Origin: a bacterium
Lineage (GTDB): Bacteria; Calescibacteriota; Calescibacteriia; Calescibacteriales; Calescibacteriaceae
Assembly: GCA_030550715.1 (NCBI GenBank)
Contig: JAUQOU010000001.1
Location: 1 to 54,455, forward strand
Length of the DNA: 54,455 bases
Reading direction: 5' to 3'
In this document: positions 42,855 through 51,562 of the stretch, one piece after another
Layout of the letters: the number at the start of each line of letters is the position of its first letter
Position numbering within the stretch: position 1 is the stretch's first letter
Made by a program: the position numbers and the translations under genes
The notes under the pieces: generated by a model
What the model saw: only the letters and a program-made list of their open reading frames with translations
The model's database searches: none
What the model was told of the DNA's origin: nothing

Positions 42855-42941
42855 ATGGTGTCTGATATTTTTACCAAGATTGAGAGAATTTTCTTGTTCT
42901 TATTATTTTTGCGGTTTTTAATATGCCAAAGAGGAATTTAA
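42855..42941 (+). CDS. Possible 28-residue membrane peptide
   Basis: A short plus-strand frame in the 198-base gap between two minus-strand genes. It has a GGAG site 8 bases before the ATG. The peptide begins MVSDIFTKIERI and continues with a run of Phe/Leu/Ile sufficient for one membrane helix, ending CQRGI. Size and lack of any homologue I know make this speculative; T-rich DNA readily codes for Phe/Leu runs. Confidence 0.2.
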   Translation: MVSDIFTKIERIFLFLLFLRFLICQRGI

Positions 42942-42958
42942 ACGAACACACTAAACTT

Positions 42959-43156
42959 TTAGCGATAGAGCGATAGTTTTACTGTTTTTTCAATACCTTT
43001 GTGTTCTATAATTTTGGGTTTTCTCATTTGCCTTTTCCATTTTGAAGGTTTGCCTGTTTTGTAGTGGCTCCACCCCGAACGCCATACTTTTATCTTCCCA
43101 CTCTTTGTTATCCTTATTCTCTTTGCTAATGTCTTTGATGTTTTGAGCTTCCCCAT
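42959..43156 (-). CDS. rpmI: 50S ribosomal protein L35
   Basis: A 65-residue, very basic protein of the large ribosomal subunit. MGKLKTSKTLAKRIRITKSG (1-20) matches the L35 start (family MPKMKTxxxAAKRFKxTGSG), and KSHYKTG-like sequence (here WSHYKTGKPSKWKRQMRK, 29-46) is the typical middle. The usual partners infC and rplT are not adjacent: gatB lies 68 bases upstream and the polyprenyl synthase 198 bases downstream on the same strand. Thus the conserved infC-rpmI-rplT operon is broken in this genome. A GAGGGAG stretch lies about 25 bases before the ATG, too far for a normal Shine-Dalgarno site. Confidence 0.92.
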   Translation of the reverse strand: MGKLKTSKTLAKRIRITKSGKIKVWRSGWSHYKTGKPSKWKRQMRKPKIIEHKGIEKTVKLSLYR

Positions 43157-43224
43157 AATTTCTACTACATATAATTCTTTTCTCCCTCTTTTTTAAAAAT
43201 TCAGAAATAATTTTTGTGTCTTTT

Positions 43225-44673
43225 TTACTCTTGAAGTTTCTTTTCAAGCATCTCCTTTACCACTTTTGGGGCTCCTTTTTTATCTATCTTCTTCATAACT
43301 TCTCCTATGAAGAATCCAAGAAGTTTTTTCTCACCTTTCTTGAACCTCTCAACCTCTTTTGGATTTTCTCTTATCACATCCTCAATGGCTTTGATTATCT
43401 TATCTTCCTCAGATTCAACTTTTCTTTTTCCAATTGATTCTGCTATGTCTATGTTTTGCGATATAGCTTCTCTGAATGCTTCTTTTGCTGAATTCCTTGT
43501 TATTACTCCTTTTTCCTGTGCCTTTATCACCTCATAAACATATTTTTTCACTTTCTCTCTATCTTCTGAGTTCTTTATATTTATTAACCCTTCGTTGTGG
43601 CATCTCATCACTTCTTCAAGTATGAAACTTGCGAGAAGATTTGGGTTCTCAACTTTATCTGCTAATTCTTCAAAAAACTCGGCTAACCACCTTTCAGACG
43701 ATAGAACATCTGCTGAATACTCCGAAATTTTGTATTTCTCTATCATCTTTTTCTTTTTCTCTTCTGGAAGCTCATAAATCCCTTTTCTCGCTGCCTCAAT
43801 AATTTCATCATCTACTACGATAGGCAAAAGGTCTGGTTCAGGAAAATATCTGTAGTCGTGAGCATACTCTTTTGTTCTCATCTGAAAGGTTTTTTTGGCT
43901 ATCGGATCATATCCCCGTGTCTCCTGAACGATTTTTCCTCCATCTTTTATTATCCCGATCTGCCTTTTCATCTCGTATTCTATCGCCTCTCTGATAAACC
44001 TGAACGAGTTTACATTTTTTATCTCAACTTTTGTCCCAAGTGTAGGAGAATTTTTCGGTTTTACCGATACATTTACATCACATCTCAGATGTCCCTCTTC
44101 CATATTACCTTCTGAGACATCGCACCAGACCATTATTTTGTGGAGTTTTGTCAGAAATTCATACGCCTCTTCTGGTGAAGATATATCAGGGTACGTGACT
44201 ATTTCAACAAGAGGAACTCCACTTCTTGAAAAATCAACCAAACTCATGTTTTCGAGGTGAATCATTTTTCCCGCATCTTCTTCAATATGCAATCTCTGAA
44301 TTCTTATTTTTTTCCCGCTGTTTATTTCAAGGTAACCGTTTTGGGCAAGTGGTATTCTGTATTGCGATATCTGATAGTTTTTCGGTAGGTCGGGATAGAA
44401 ATAGTTTTTCCTCTCAAAATAACTTTTTTTATTTATCTGCATGTTAAGGAGTAGTGAAGCTCTTACCGCAAGTACTAGCGCGTTTTTGTTGAGAACCGGC
44501 AGAACTCCGGGAAGTCCAACACATATAGGGCAGATGTTTGAGTTCGGAATTCCTCCTGAATCTCTCGGACATGAACAGAAGAGTTTTGTCTTTGTTTTGA
44601 GCTGGATGTGAATTTCAAGCCCGCACACAAGCTCATAATCGCTATCTTGAACTCCAACCGATCCCCCGGTCAT
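43225..44673 (-). CDS. gatB: Aspartyl/glutamyl-tRNA(Asn/Gln) amidotransferase subunit B
   Basis: Subunit of GatCAB, which converts Glu-tRNA(Gln) and/or Asp-tRNA(Asn) to the amides; GatB holds the kinase site and tRNA tail. The start YELVCGLEIHIQLKTKTKLFC (in two parts, near 13-33) with a following CxC...C zinc site (LFCSCPRD; NICPICVGLPG), RLHIEEDAGKMIH near 130, SRSGVPLVEIVTYPD near 149 and RYFPEPDLLP near 275 match the family. The C-terminal YqeY-like tail (MKKIDKKGAPKVVKEMLEKK) is present. ATG 44673 was chosen over an in-frame TTG at 44679; a TAAAAA box lies 9 bases before it. gatA and gatC are elsewhere. Confidence 0.97.
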   Translation of the reverse strand: MTGGSVGVQDSDYELVCGLEIHIQLKTKTKLFCSCPRDSGGIPNSNICPICVGLPGVLPVLNKNALVLAVRASLLLNMQINKKSYFERKNYFYPDLPKNYQISQYRIPLAQNGYLEINSGKKIRIQRLHIEEDAGKMIHLENMSLVDFSRSGVPLVEIVTYPDISSPEEAYEFLTKLHKIMVWCDVSEGNMEEGHLRCDVNVSVKPKNSPTLGTKVEIKNVNSFRFIREAIEYEMKRQIGIIKDGGKIVQETRGYDPIAKKTFQMRTKEYAHDYRYFPEPDLLPIVVDDEIIEAARKGIYELPEEKKKKMIEKYKISEYSADVLSSERWLAEFFEELADKVENPNLLASFILEEVMRCHNEGLINIKNSEDREKVKKYVYEVIKAQEKGVITRNSAKEAFREAISQNIDIAESIGKRKVESEEDKIIKAIEDVIRENPKEVERFKKGEKKLLGFFIGEVMKKIDKKGAPKVVKEMLEKKLQE

Positions 44674-44759
44674 ATTCAAAAATTTTTAGTTCTTTTTTGC
44701 CTTTTGTTTTATTTTCTAGTTTGTCTTGCTTTGATTGATGAAATTTTTTTGCCCGGTAT

Positions 44760-44765
44760 TAAAAT
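44760..44765 (+). promoter_or_regulatory. TAAAAT -10-like box before rfbF
   Basis: TAAAAT ends 7 bases before ATG 44773, so transcription would start at about the first base of the gene. TTGATG (44735-44740), a possible -35, is 19 bases upstream. No Shine-Dalgarno site is present. Confidence 0.4.
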
Positions 44766-44772
44766 TCAATTT

Positions 44773-45555
44773 ATGAAGGTTGTAATTTTAGCAGGGGGTA
44801 GAGGAACTCGCCTTTCGGAGGAAACCGTGGTTAAACCAAAACCTATGGTCGAGATAGGAGATAAACCAATTTTATGGCACATAATGAAAATTTACTCCGC
44901 ACAAGGTTTTAACGAGTTCATAATAGCCCTCGGATACAAAGGAGAAGTGATAAAAAGATTTTTCCTTGAGTATTATTCTATCAACTCAAATGTTTTTGTT
45001 GACCTGAAAACTGGTGAGACAAAGTTTTTTGAGGGAGATAAAGAAGATTGGAAGGTCTGGCTTATTGATACTGGGCTTGACACAAATACCGGTGGAAGAG
45101 TTCTGCGACTCAGAAAATATATAGGAGATGAGACATTTATGCTGACTTACGGAGATGGAGTAGCCAATATAAATATACGAGATCTCCTTGAATTTCACAG
45201 GAGGCAGGGAAAGATAGCCACGATAACTGCTGTTAGACCTCCTGCAAGATTTGGTGGAATAATTTTCTCAGACGGTAAGGCAGACGAAATCGTCGGGTTT
45301 ATTGAAAAACCTCAGACCGGTGAAGGTTGGATAAATGGTGGATTTATGGTCTTTGAGCCCGAAGTTTTCGATTACATAAAAGATGATAGAACGAGCTTAG
45401 AGTTTGATGTCCTCGCTCGTCTTGCAAGAGAAGGAAAACTCACTGCATATAAACACTATGATTTCTGGCAGTGCATGGATACACTGCGTGATAAGATCAT
45501 TCTTGAAGAACTCTGGTCAAAAGGCAAAGCACCGTGGAAAATATGGGAGCTGTGA
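44773..45555 (+). CDS. rfbF: Glucose-1-phosphate cytidylyltransferase
   Basis: Makes CDP-glucose from CTP and glucose 1-phosphate, the entry to CDP-linked deoxysugars such as abequose, tyvelose and branched yersiniose-type sugars. LAGGRGTRLSEET at 6-18 is the nucleotide-binding loop; KPKPMVEIGDKPILWHIM at 22-39 is the strongly conserved RfbF signature, and the protein continues in step (FIIALGYKGEVIKRFF, LTYGDGVANINI, GWINGGFMVFEPEV). The length of 260 residues is normal. The ATG at 44773 is the right start; the open frame reaches 55 codons further upstream into the region divergent from gatB, but that part has no family sequence. The next enzyme, RfbG, is not in the window. Confidence 0.95.
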   Translation: MKVVILAGGRGTRLSEETVVKPKPMVEIGDKPILWHIMKIYSAQGFNEFIIALGYKGEVIKRFFLEYYSINSNVFVDLKTGETKFFEGDKEDWKVWLIDTGLDTNTGGRVLRLRKYIGDETFMLTYGDGVANINIRDLLEFHRRQGKIATITAVRPPARFGGIIFSDGKADEIVGFIEKPQTGEGWINGGFMVFEPEVFDYIKDDRTSLEFDVLARLAREGKLTAYKHYDFWQCMDTLRDKIILEELWSKGKAPWKIWEL

Positions 45556-45562
45556 GATTTGG

Positions 45563-46105
45563 TTATTCAATTTCATAGATTTTCTTGAATACTTCTTTAA
45601 GTGTTGGGAGGTTTTTATCCCTTTCAGAGATGACTTTTGGCTCTGCCGGCCACGCTATACTTATATCTCTGTCGTTCCATATTATACCTTTGCTCTCTTC
45701 GGGTCTGTAAGGTTCATCTATAAGATATATTACTTCTGTGTCTTCCTCAAGGGTTAAAAATCCGTGAGCAAATCCCTTTGGTATAAAAAGCATATCCCAC
45801 TTTTCAAGAGTTCTTCCAACCCATTTTCCAAAATATCTGCTTTCTTTTCTTATATCTACTGCTACATCAAATATTTTCCCTTTTGCGCATATCACAAGCT
45901 TCGCCTCCCAGTGTGGGAACTGAAAATGTAGCCCCCTCAGAGTGAATTTTTCTCTGTTGTAAGATAAGCTTATTTGAGTTGGTTTGAAACTATTTTCAAA
46001 AAAATCGTTCTGGGAAAAAAGCCGTGCGAAAAAACCTCTCTCATCTTCCTTTCTCTCAATCTTTATCTTGAATACTCCTTCTATCTCTGTTTCTTCAAAT
46101 ATCAT
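45563..46105 (-). CDS. rfbC: dTDP-4-dehydrorhamnose 3,5-epimerase-like protein
   Basis: RmlC-family cupin of 180 residues that epimerises keto-deoxyhexose nucleotides. DERGFFARLFSQNDF near 21-35, ISLSYNREKFTLRGLHFQ near 44-61 with the conserved catalytic His in RGLHFQ, and IPKGFAHGFLTLEED near 107-121 are typical; the partner aspartate lies in GKIFDVAVDIRK near 76-87. Because it lies next to rfbF (convergent, 7 bases apart) and near a C-methyltransferase, it could act on a CDP- or dTDP-linked keto sugar; true RmlC and the CDP-branch epimerases are hard to separate by eye. The first dTDP-pathway enzyme here, rfbB, is 31 kb away. Confidence 0.9.
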   Translation of the reverse strand: MIFEETEIEGVFKIKIERKEDERGFFARLFSQNDFFENSFKPTQISLSYNREKFTLRGLHFQFPHWEAKLVICAKGKIFDVAVDIRKESRYFGKWVGRTLEKWDMLFIPKGFAHGFLTLEEDTEVIYLIDEPYRPEESKGIIWNDRDISIAWPAEPKVISERDKNLPTLKEVFKKIYEIE

Positions 46106-46281
46106 AAGTTCAGCCCCATCTAATTTATTATCTTTTCTGATTTTTGTTTTTAATTTATTTCATTTTTGTTTTAAATTGTTTCGTCTTTGTTGCAATAATT
46201 TAAGCTAAAAACTTCGTTCTCCTGATGGAACATTTTTTCTTTAATTTTTCGCAGGGTTGATTTTTCAGGGGGTAAAGAGCG

Positions 46282-47574
46282 ATGTCTGATAAAGGAAGAA
46301 AAAATGCGTGGTGGAGAAATGAGGACTGGGTGACCGTCTGGCTCGGGTTTATTATTATTGGTCTTATTCTTGCTGGTATTCGCTTCCAATTTCCAAAATT
46401 CTCTTGGACTGGGTTAGACGAATTGCTCGGCTCAATCCTTACCTTGAACAATATACTGAGTTCAATAATGATTGGACTTTTATATCTTACTCTCTCTGCG
46501 TTAGGGGTTTGGTTGACGGGTGGAAATGTTTTGAGATACATCGTGGGTTTCCCCATAGTTTTTGCATTAGCGTGGCTTTCTCTTCTTATTGCTGGTAATT
46601 CAACTGTGAATAAATTAGGGCTTGAATATGTCATCTTTGCTCTCTTTATCGGACTTTTTATAAGCAATGCTATTTTTGTTCCTTCGTGGCTCAAAGAGGC
46701 GATAAGAACTGAGTATTATATAAAGACAGGACTGGTTATACTTGGAACGAGTATTCTTTTTTATGAAATTCTTCAAGCGGGTGTTTTAGGAATTATTCAG
46801 GCGTTGGTTGTTGTTTTTGTTGTCTGGTACTTCTGCTATGGTTTGAGCAAAAAGCTAAGGGTAGATGATGAGTTTGCTGTTATGCTTTCTACTGCGGTGT
46901 CTATTTGTGGAGTTTCCGCAGCTATTGCAGCGTGTGGAGCAATAAAGGGCGATAGAAAAAAACTTTCTTATGTCACATCACTTGTTCTTATTGTCGCAAT
47001 TCCTATGATGATTTTTATGCCTTGGATCGGGAAGACATTTGGAATACCCGATATAGTTATTGGAGCATGGATTGGTGGGACAATAGATACGACAGGTGCT
47101 GTTGTGGCAGCTGGTGCGCTTGTGAGCGAGCAGGCGATGAAATCAGCAACAATAGTCAAGTTCTCGCAAAATGTGCTCATCGGTGTTTCTGCATTTATTA
47201 TCTCGGTCTGGTGGACATTCAGAAAAAGCTCTCAATCTGCGGCAGATGAAAAGCCAAGCTTGAAGGTTATATGGGAGCGATTCCCAAAATTCGTCATCGG
47301 GTTTATGATAGCTTCTTTTATCTTCTCTTTTTTAGTTGAACCCGTAATAGTTAAAGAAACTAAGGGGATTATCAGTGGATTGAGAAACTTGTGGTTCGCT
47401 CTCGCTTTTGTATCTATTGGACTTGAGACACGTTTTTCTGAGCTTGTGAAGATGGAGCAGGGAAGACCTGCTCTTGCCTTTATTTTAGCCCAAATTTTCA
47501 ATATTTTCTGGACTCTTGCGATTGCTTATCTTCTTTTCGGTGGAGTTCTATTTCCCCCTCCATCAATACAATAA
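46282..47574 (+). CDS. YeiH-family (UPF0324) membrane transporter
   Basis: A 430-residue inner-membrane protein with about 10-12 hydrophobic helices, of the YeiH/UPF0324 family, whose members are described as putative sulfate/sulfite exporters. Family features: GVWLTGGNVLRYIVGFP near 72-88, VSICGVSAAIAACGAIKG near 215-232 in the middle of the protein, and GAWIGGTIDTTGAVVAAG near 260-277. The N-terminal 30 residues are charged and Trp-rich. An AGGGGGT site (46267-46273) precedes the ATG by 8 bases. The gene is divergent from rfbC across 176 AT-rich bases. The transported substrate is not certain. Confidence 0.85.
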   Translation: MSDKGRKNAWWRNEDWVTVWLGFIIIGLILAGIRFQFPKFSWTGLDELLGSILTLNNILSSIMIGLLYLTLSALGVWLTGGNVLRYIVGFPIVFALAWLSLLIAGNSTVNKLGLEYVIFALFIGLFISNAIFVPSWLKEAIRTEYYIKTGLVILGTSILFYEILQAGVLGIIQALVVVFVVWYFCYGLSKKLRVDDEFAVMLSTAVSICGVSAAIAACGAIKGDRKKLSYVTSLVLIVAIPMMIFMPWIGKTFGIPDIVIGAWIGGTIDTTGAVVAAGALVSEQAMKSATIVKFSQNVLIGVSAFIISVWWTFRKSSQSAADEKPSLKVIWERFPKFVIGFMIASFIFSFLVEPVIVKETKGIISGLRNLWFALAFVSIGLETRFSELVKMEQGRPALAFILAQIFNIFWTLAIAYLLFGGVLFPPPSIQ

Positions 47575-47584
47575 GAAAATTTTT

Positions 47585-48790
47585 TTATACTACTTGAGGA
47601 GATGGTATAGGAATTATAAATTTCCCTCCTATTTTTCTGTATTCCTCTTGTTGTTTCAGGACTTCTTCTTTTATATTCCAGACAAGAAGCAGTGTGTAAT
47701 CTGGCTTTCTTTCAATGAGCTTTTTAGGACTTTCTACCGGAACCTTAACTCCCGGAATGAATTTCCCCTGCTTTATGGGATTTATATCTGCAACAAACTC
47801 AGGTTTTATATCACAGTAATTTAAGAGAATCGTTCCTTTTGCTGATGCACCATATCCAGCAAGAGTTTTTCCCTTATCTTTTATCTCCGATACTAAATTT
47901 CTGAGCGTTTCTTTTATTTTCTCTACCCTCGTCTTAAAATCTCTGTAATAATCAATTTTTTGCATACCTGCCTTTTTCTCTTCTTCAATCATTTTGAGAA
48001 CATTTTGACCTGTTTCACCTTTTGGGCTTGCAAATATCCTCAGAGACCCACCGTGTATGTTTGGGAGATACTCTATGTCAATGATTTTAAGCCCTCTGCT
48101 TTCAAATATGTTTTTGAGAGATGATACAGAAAAATATGAGAGATGCTCGTGATATATTGTGTCAAATTCGTTTTTGTCTATCAGATCTTTTGCATATGGA
48201 ACTTCTCCGACGAATAAACCATCTTCTTTCAGAAGCTGTGCTATACCTTTTATTGTCCCATCTATATCAGGAATATGTGCAAGGACATTGTTTGCTATTA
48301 CAACATCTGCTTTTTGAGTTTTTGAGAGCGACTTTGCGAGTTCAAGAGAAAAAAATTCTGGAAGAGTTCTAATGCCTTTTTTTATGGCTATTTCTGCTAC
48401 ATTTTTCGCTGGTTCAATCCCCAAAACGCTTATTCCTTTTTCAACGAGGTATTGGAGAAGATAACCATCGTTGCTTCCTATTTCTACGACAAACGAATCT
48501 TTGTTTAAGTTTTTGATTTTTATGAGTTTTTGTGTAAGTTCCTTTGCATTTGCCAAAGTTGTCTCACAGCAAGATGATAAATACACATACTCAGAAAACA
48601 TTTTCTCTGGTGGGACTATTTCTGTAAGTTGAAGAAGGTAGCAATTTTCGCAGAACACAACTTCAAGAGGGAATTTTTCTTCAACTTCATCTTTGCTTTT
48701 TAGAAGGGAGTTCGCAAGAGGCATTCTTCCAAGATTTAGGACTTCTTTGAGCAGTTGGCTTCCACAATTTCTGCATGTGGTTATTTTCAT
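47585..48790 (-). CDS. Sugar-nucleotide C-methyltransferase-like protein
   Basis: A 401-residue protein of the family that includes TylC3/NovU/EryBIII-type deoxysugar C-methyltransferases. [22 protein letters not shown] (in two parts, near 5-26) and [12 protein letters not shown] near 44-55 make the N-terminal zinc-binding domain; [19 protein letters not shown] near 98 is the AdoMet loop, [14 protein letters not shown] near 160, and YHEHLSYFS near 215 the family's catalytic His/Glu segment. The C-terminal Methyltransf_14 part includes [17 protein letters not shown] near 315. It would add a methyl branch to a keto-deoxysugar, in keeping with nearby rfbF and rfbC. Its ATG overlaps the rplI stop (ATGA). 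Confidence 0.9.
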   Translation of the reverse strand: MKITTCRNCGSQLLKEVLNLGRMPLANSLLKSKDEVEEKFPLEVVFCENCYLLQLTEIVPPEKMFSEYVYLSSCCETTLANAKELTQKLIKIKNLNKDSFVVEIGSNDGYLLQYLVEKGISVLGIEPAKNVAEIAIKKGIRTLPEFFSLELAKSLSKTQKADVVIANNVLAHIPDIDGTIKGIAQLLKEDGLFVGEVPYAKDLIDKNEFDTIYHEHLSYFSVSSLKNIFESRGLKIIDIEYLPNIHGGSLRIFASPKGETGQNVLKMIEEEKKAGMQKIDYYRDFKTRVEKIKETLRNLVSEIKDKGKTLAGYGASAKGTILLNYCDIKPEFVADINPIKQGKFIPGVKVPVESPKKLIERKPDYTLLLVWNIKEEVLKQQEEYRKIGGKFIIPIPSPQVV

Positions 48791-49242
48791 TTTTGCTCGC
48801 TCTTTGCCCTCACTATAACTTTAATTTTCGCTGTATATTTTTTCATGAAAACTACTTCGACTTCGTATCTACCTGTTGATTTTATGGGTTCGTGGAGTTT
48901 TACTTCAAAGATTGACTTGAAATTGAAACGGCTTTTTATTTTTTCTTCTATATCCTCTTTTCTCACCGAGCCATATAGTTCTCCGCCTTCTTTTGCTTTT
49001 TCGTGAAACTCAAACGTTTTGCCGTCAAGCTCCTTTGACTCTTTCTCTGCTATCTTCTCTAACCTCTGATATTTTTTCTCCTTTTCCTCTTCTATGTATT
49101 TTATATGTTTTTCTAACCCTTCATCTGCTTTTATCGCTAATCCTTTTCTTATGAGGAAATTTCTCGCAAGACCATCGGAAACAATTTTTATCTCACCTTT
49201 TTTGCCGATGTTTTCAACATCTTGCAGAAGATAAACTTTCAT
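48787..49242 (-). CDS. rplI: 50S ribosomal protein L9
   Basis: A 151-residue L9. The N-terminal globular part [18 protein letters not shown] (1-18) with [16 protein letters not shown] is highly conserved and binds 23S rRNA; a long charged helix follows (about 42-75) and then the C-terminal domain ([18 protein letters not shown]). ATG 49242 is the family start; a TTG eight codons upstream is also in frame. A GGGGGT site lies about 10 bases before it. It sits between ndk and a sugar methyltransferase gene, overlapping the latter by ATGA; the common neighbours rpsF, ssb and rpsR are missing. Confidence 0.96.
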   Translation of the reverse strand: MKVYLLQDVENIGKKGEIKIVSDGLARNFLIRKGLAIKADEGLEKHIKYIEEEKEKKYQRLEKIAEKESKELDGKTFEFHEKAKEGGELYGSVRKEDIEEKIKSRFNFKSIFEVKLHEPIKSTGRYEVEVVFMKKYTAKIKVIVRAKSEQK

Positions 49243-49352
49243 ATTTTTTAGACCCCCTGTGATCAAACTTTTTTAAACCTATAAGAGAAATTAATGGTAT
49301 TATTTGATAAGCTTGAGTTATTTTTCAGTATTTTTTATGTGCGTTTTGGTTT

Positions 49353-49769
49353 TCACAGAAGTTCGTATTCCGAGAAGAAAAATCTTATTTCAAACTCAGC
49401 AGATTGAGGAGAATCTGAGCCGTGAATTGAGTTTTTCTCTATATCTATACCAAAGAGATTTCTTATTGTGCCTTTTTCGGCTTTTTTCGGGTCTGTTGCT
49501 CCCATTATCTTTCTCACTCTTTCTATTGCGTTCTCTCCTTCAAAAACTGCAACTATAACCTTCCCAGACGACATATAACTTGTCAGCGAATCGAAAAAGG
49601 GCTTATCTCTATGGACATGGTAGAATTTTCCTGCTTCATCTTTTGATAACCTTACCGACTTTACAGCAATAGGTCTTAATCCCTCCTTCTCTATCATTGA
49701 AAGAATCTGAAAAGTAATGTTTCTTCCCACAGCATCTGGTTTTATAATTACAAGAGTCCTTTCTAACAT
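49353..49769 (-). CDS. ndk: Nucleoside diphosphate kinase
   Basis: Transfers the terminal phosphate between nucleoside tri- and diphosphates through a phosphohistidine. RTLVIIKPDAVGRN at 4-17, HRDKPFFDSLTSYMSSG near 53-69, RVRKIMGATDP near 84-94 and NSIHGSDS near 112-119, with the active histidine, are all standard. The 138 residues match the family. It is the upstream gene of the minus-strand group ndk-rplI-methyltransferase and is divergent from the GspE/PilB gene, 87 bases away. Confidence 0.97.
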   Translation of the reverse strand: MLERTLVIIKPDAVGRNITFQILSMIEKEGLRPIAVKSVRLSKDEAGKFYHVHRDKPFFDSLTSYMSSGKVIVAVFEGENAIERVRKIMGATDPKKAEKGTIRNLFGIDIEKNSIHGSDSPQSAEFEIRFFFSEYELL

Positions 49770-49856
49770 GCTTATATCATTTAAAAATATGGAACCAAAT
49801 ATTTGATTTTACCTGATTTTTTTGCCTGTGGATGATTAAATTGAAAGTAAGACGAT

Positions 49857-51542
49857 ATGAAAAGAATAGGAGAGATACTTTTGGAGCTTGGTGTTGAGAA
49901 AGAAAAAATAGATTCAGCTCTTGAAATCCAGAAGGAGAAAGGGGGAAGGATAGGAGAAATACTTTTGAAAATGGGAGCTATAACCGATGAAGTTCTCGCA
50001 AATGCCCTATCCATACAGTTTGGAATTCCTTTGAAAAAAAAGGTAGCTCCCGGAGAGGTTTCCGAATCTATGGCTAAGGAGATTCCATCTCACTATGCGA
50101 AAGAGAAACAATTCGTTATACTGAAAGAGCCAAACTTAAATTGTGTTTCGGTTGCGGTCTCTGACCCGAGAAATTTTGAACTTTTGTTCTATCTCCAGAG
50201 GGCTTTCAAAAAACCTGTCAAGCTTTTCTGCTCTCCCCAGAGTGAAATAGAGAGAGTGATAAATGAAATATACGGCACTAGCGGAACAATAGAGGTTGCA
50301 AAAGAAGTTGAGAAGGCAGAAGAAATTTTCGCAACAGAGATAGAAGAAACCACAAAAGATATTCTTGAAGAAAAAGGAGAAGCACCAATAATAAGATTTG
50401 TAAATGCCCTGTTTTTCCAGGCGGTCAAGGAAAGGGCATCAGATATTCACATAGAACCCGCAGAAAGAGAAACAGTAATAAGAATGAGAATTGATGGTGT
50501 CCTTCACGAGATAATAAGAATAAATAAAACCCTGCACGAGCCAATAGTTTCAAGAATAAAGGTCATGTCCCGACTTGACATAGCAGAAAAAAGAATTCCA
50601 CAAGACGGAAAAATAAAGCTCAAAGTTGCAGGAAGAGATATAGATGTGAGGGTCTCCACTCTTCCAACTGTCTTCGGAGAGAGGGTCTCTTTGCGAATAC
50701 TTGATAGAACCGCTACCATACTCAAACTTGAGGAAATCGGTATGGAGGAAGATGTTTTGCGGAAGATGAAGGAGCTAATAAGGAAAACCTACGGAATGAT
50801 TTTGATAACAGGTCCAACGGGTTCTGGAAAAACAACGACGCTGTATGCGTGTCTTTCTGAAATAAATTCTCCGGAGATAAACATAATAACCATAGAGGAC
50901 CCAATAGAGTATCAGCTCAAAGGCATAAATCAGATTCAGGTTAATCCGAAGGTTGGGTTGACATTTGCAACAGGTCTTCGTTCTATTTTGAGGCAAGATC
51001 CTGATGTTGTGATGGTTGGGGAGATAAGAGATAGCGAGACCGCATCTATTGCGATTCACGCTGCGCTCACAGGACACCTCGTTCTTTCAACACTGCATAC
51101 CAACGATGCCCCAAGTGCCATAGCACGACTTATAGACATGGGAATAGAGCCCTATCTCATTTCCTCTGCGGTCTTTGCCACACTCGCTCAACGCCTTGTC
51201 AGAAAAATCTGCCGAAACTGCAAAACCCCTTACACACCAGATCAAAAAGAACTTGAACTTGTCGGTCTCACACCAGATAAAATTCCAGACGGAGTCTTGT
51301 TCAAGGGGCAAGGTTGTAAAGAATGCTTCGGAACGGGCTTTAAAGGAAGAACAGGAATATTTGAACTTTTCCTGATAGATGACGAGATACGAGAACTTAT
51401 AAACTCAAAGGTTGATTCTATGAAACTGAAAATGGTCGCTATATCAAAGGGAATGAGAACTCTGAGAGAAGATGGTTTGCTCAAAGTTCTCAAAGGAATA
51501 ACAACTATTCAGGAGCTCGCAAGAGTAATACAGGAAGAGTGA
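49857..51542 (+). CDS. GspE/PilB-type secretion or pilus assembly ATPase
   Basis: Hexameric ATPase that powers type II secretion or type IV pilus extension. Residues about 1-145 form the N-terminal MshEN/T2SSE domain (RIGEILLELG repeated at RIGEILLKMGAI, typical of its c-di-GMP or GspL-binding fold). Then ASDIHIEP near 195, Walker A GPTGSGKTT at 319-327, the Asp box, LRSILRQDPDVVMVGEIRD near 372 (Walker B), the His box HAALTGHLVLSTLHTND near 402, and a Cys4 zinc site (Cys452, Cys455 and CKEC near 487-490). At 561 residues it is typical. As GspL- and GspM-like genes exist at 11003-12698, it may serve the same machine; PilB is equally possible. Confidence 0.93.
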   Translation: MKRIGEILLELGVEKEKIDSALEIQKEKGGRIGEILLKMGAITDEVLANALSIQFGIPLKKKVAPGEVSESMAKEIPSHYAKEKQFVILKEPNLNCVSVAVSDPRNFELLFYLQRAFKKPVKLFCSPQSEIERVINEIYGTSGTIEVAKEVEKAEEIFATEIEETTKDILEEKGEAPIIRFVNALFFQAVKERASDIHIEPAERETVIRMRIDGVLHEIIRINKTLHEPIVSRIKVMSRLDIAEKRIPQDGKIKLKVAGRDIDVRVSTLPTVFGERVSLRILDRTATILKLEEIGMEEDVLRKMKELIRKTYGMILITGPTGSGKTTTLYACLSEINSPEINIITIEDPIEYQLKGINQIQVNPKVGLTFATGLRSILRQDPDVVMVGEIRDSETASIAIHAALTGHLVLSTLHTNDAPSAIARLIDMGIEPYLISSAVFATLAQRLVRKICRNCKTPYTPDQKELELVGLTPDKIPDGVLFKGQGCKECFGTGFKGRTGIFELFLIDDEIRELINSKVDSMKLKMVAISKGMRTLREDGLLKVLKGITTIQELARVIQEE

Positions 51543-51562
51543 ACAATTTCATCACAGTTTTT

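Noticed and set aside
42923-42976. Short plus-strand frame beginning MPKRNLNEH
   Set aside because: Only 17 codons, no ribosome site, and it runs into the end of rpmI.
44608-44772. 55-codon upstream extension of rfbF
   Set aside because: No family sequence in it, and the RfbF protein starts exactly at MKVVILAGG; the segment overlaps the gatB start.
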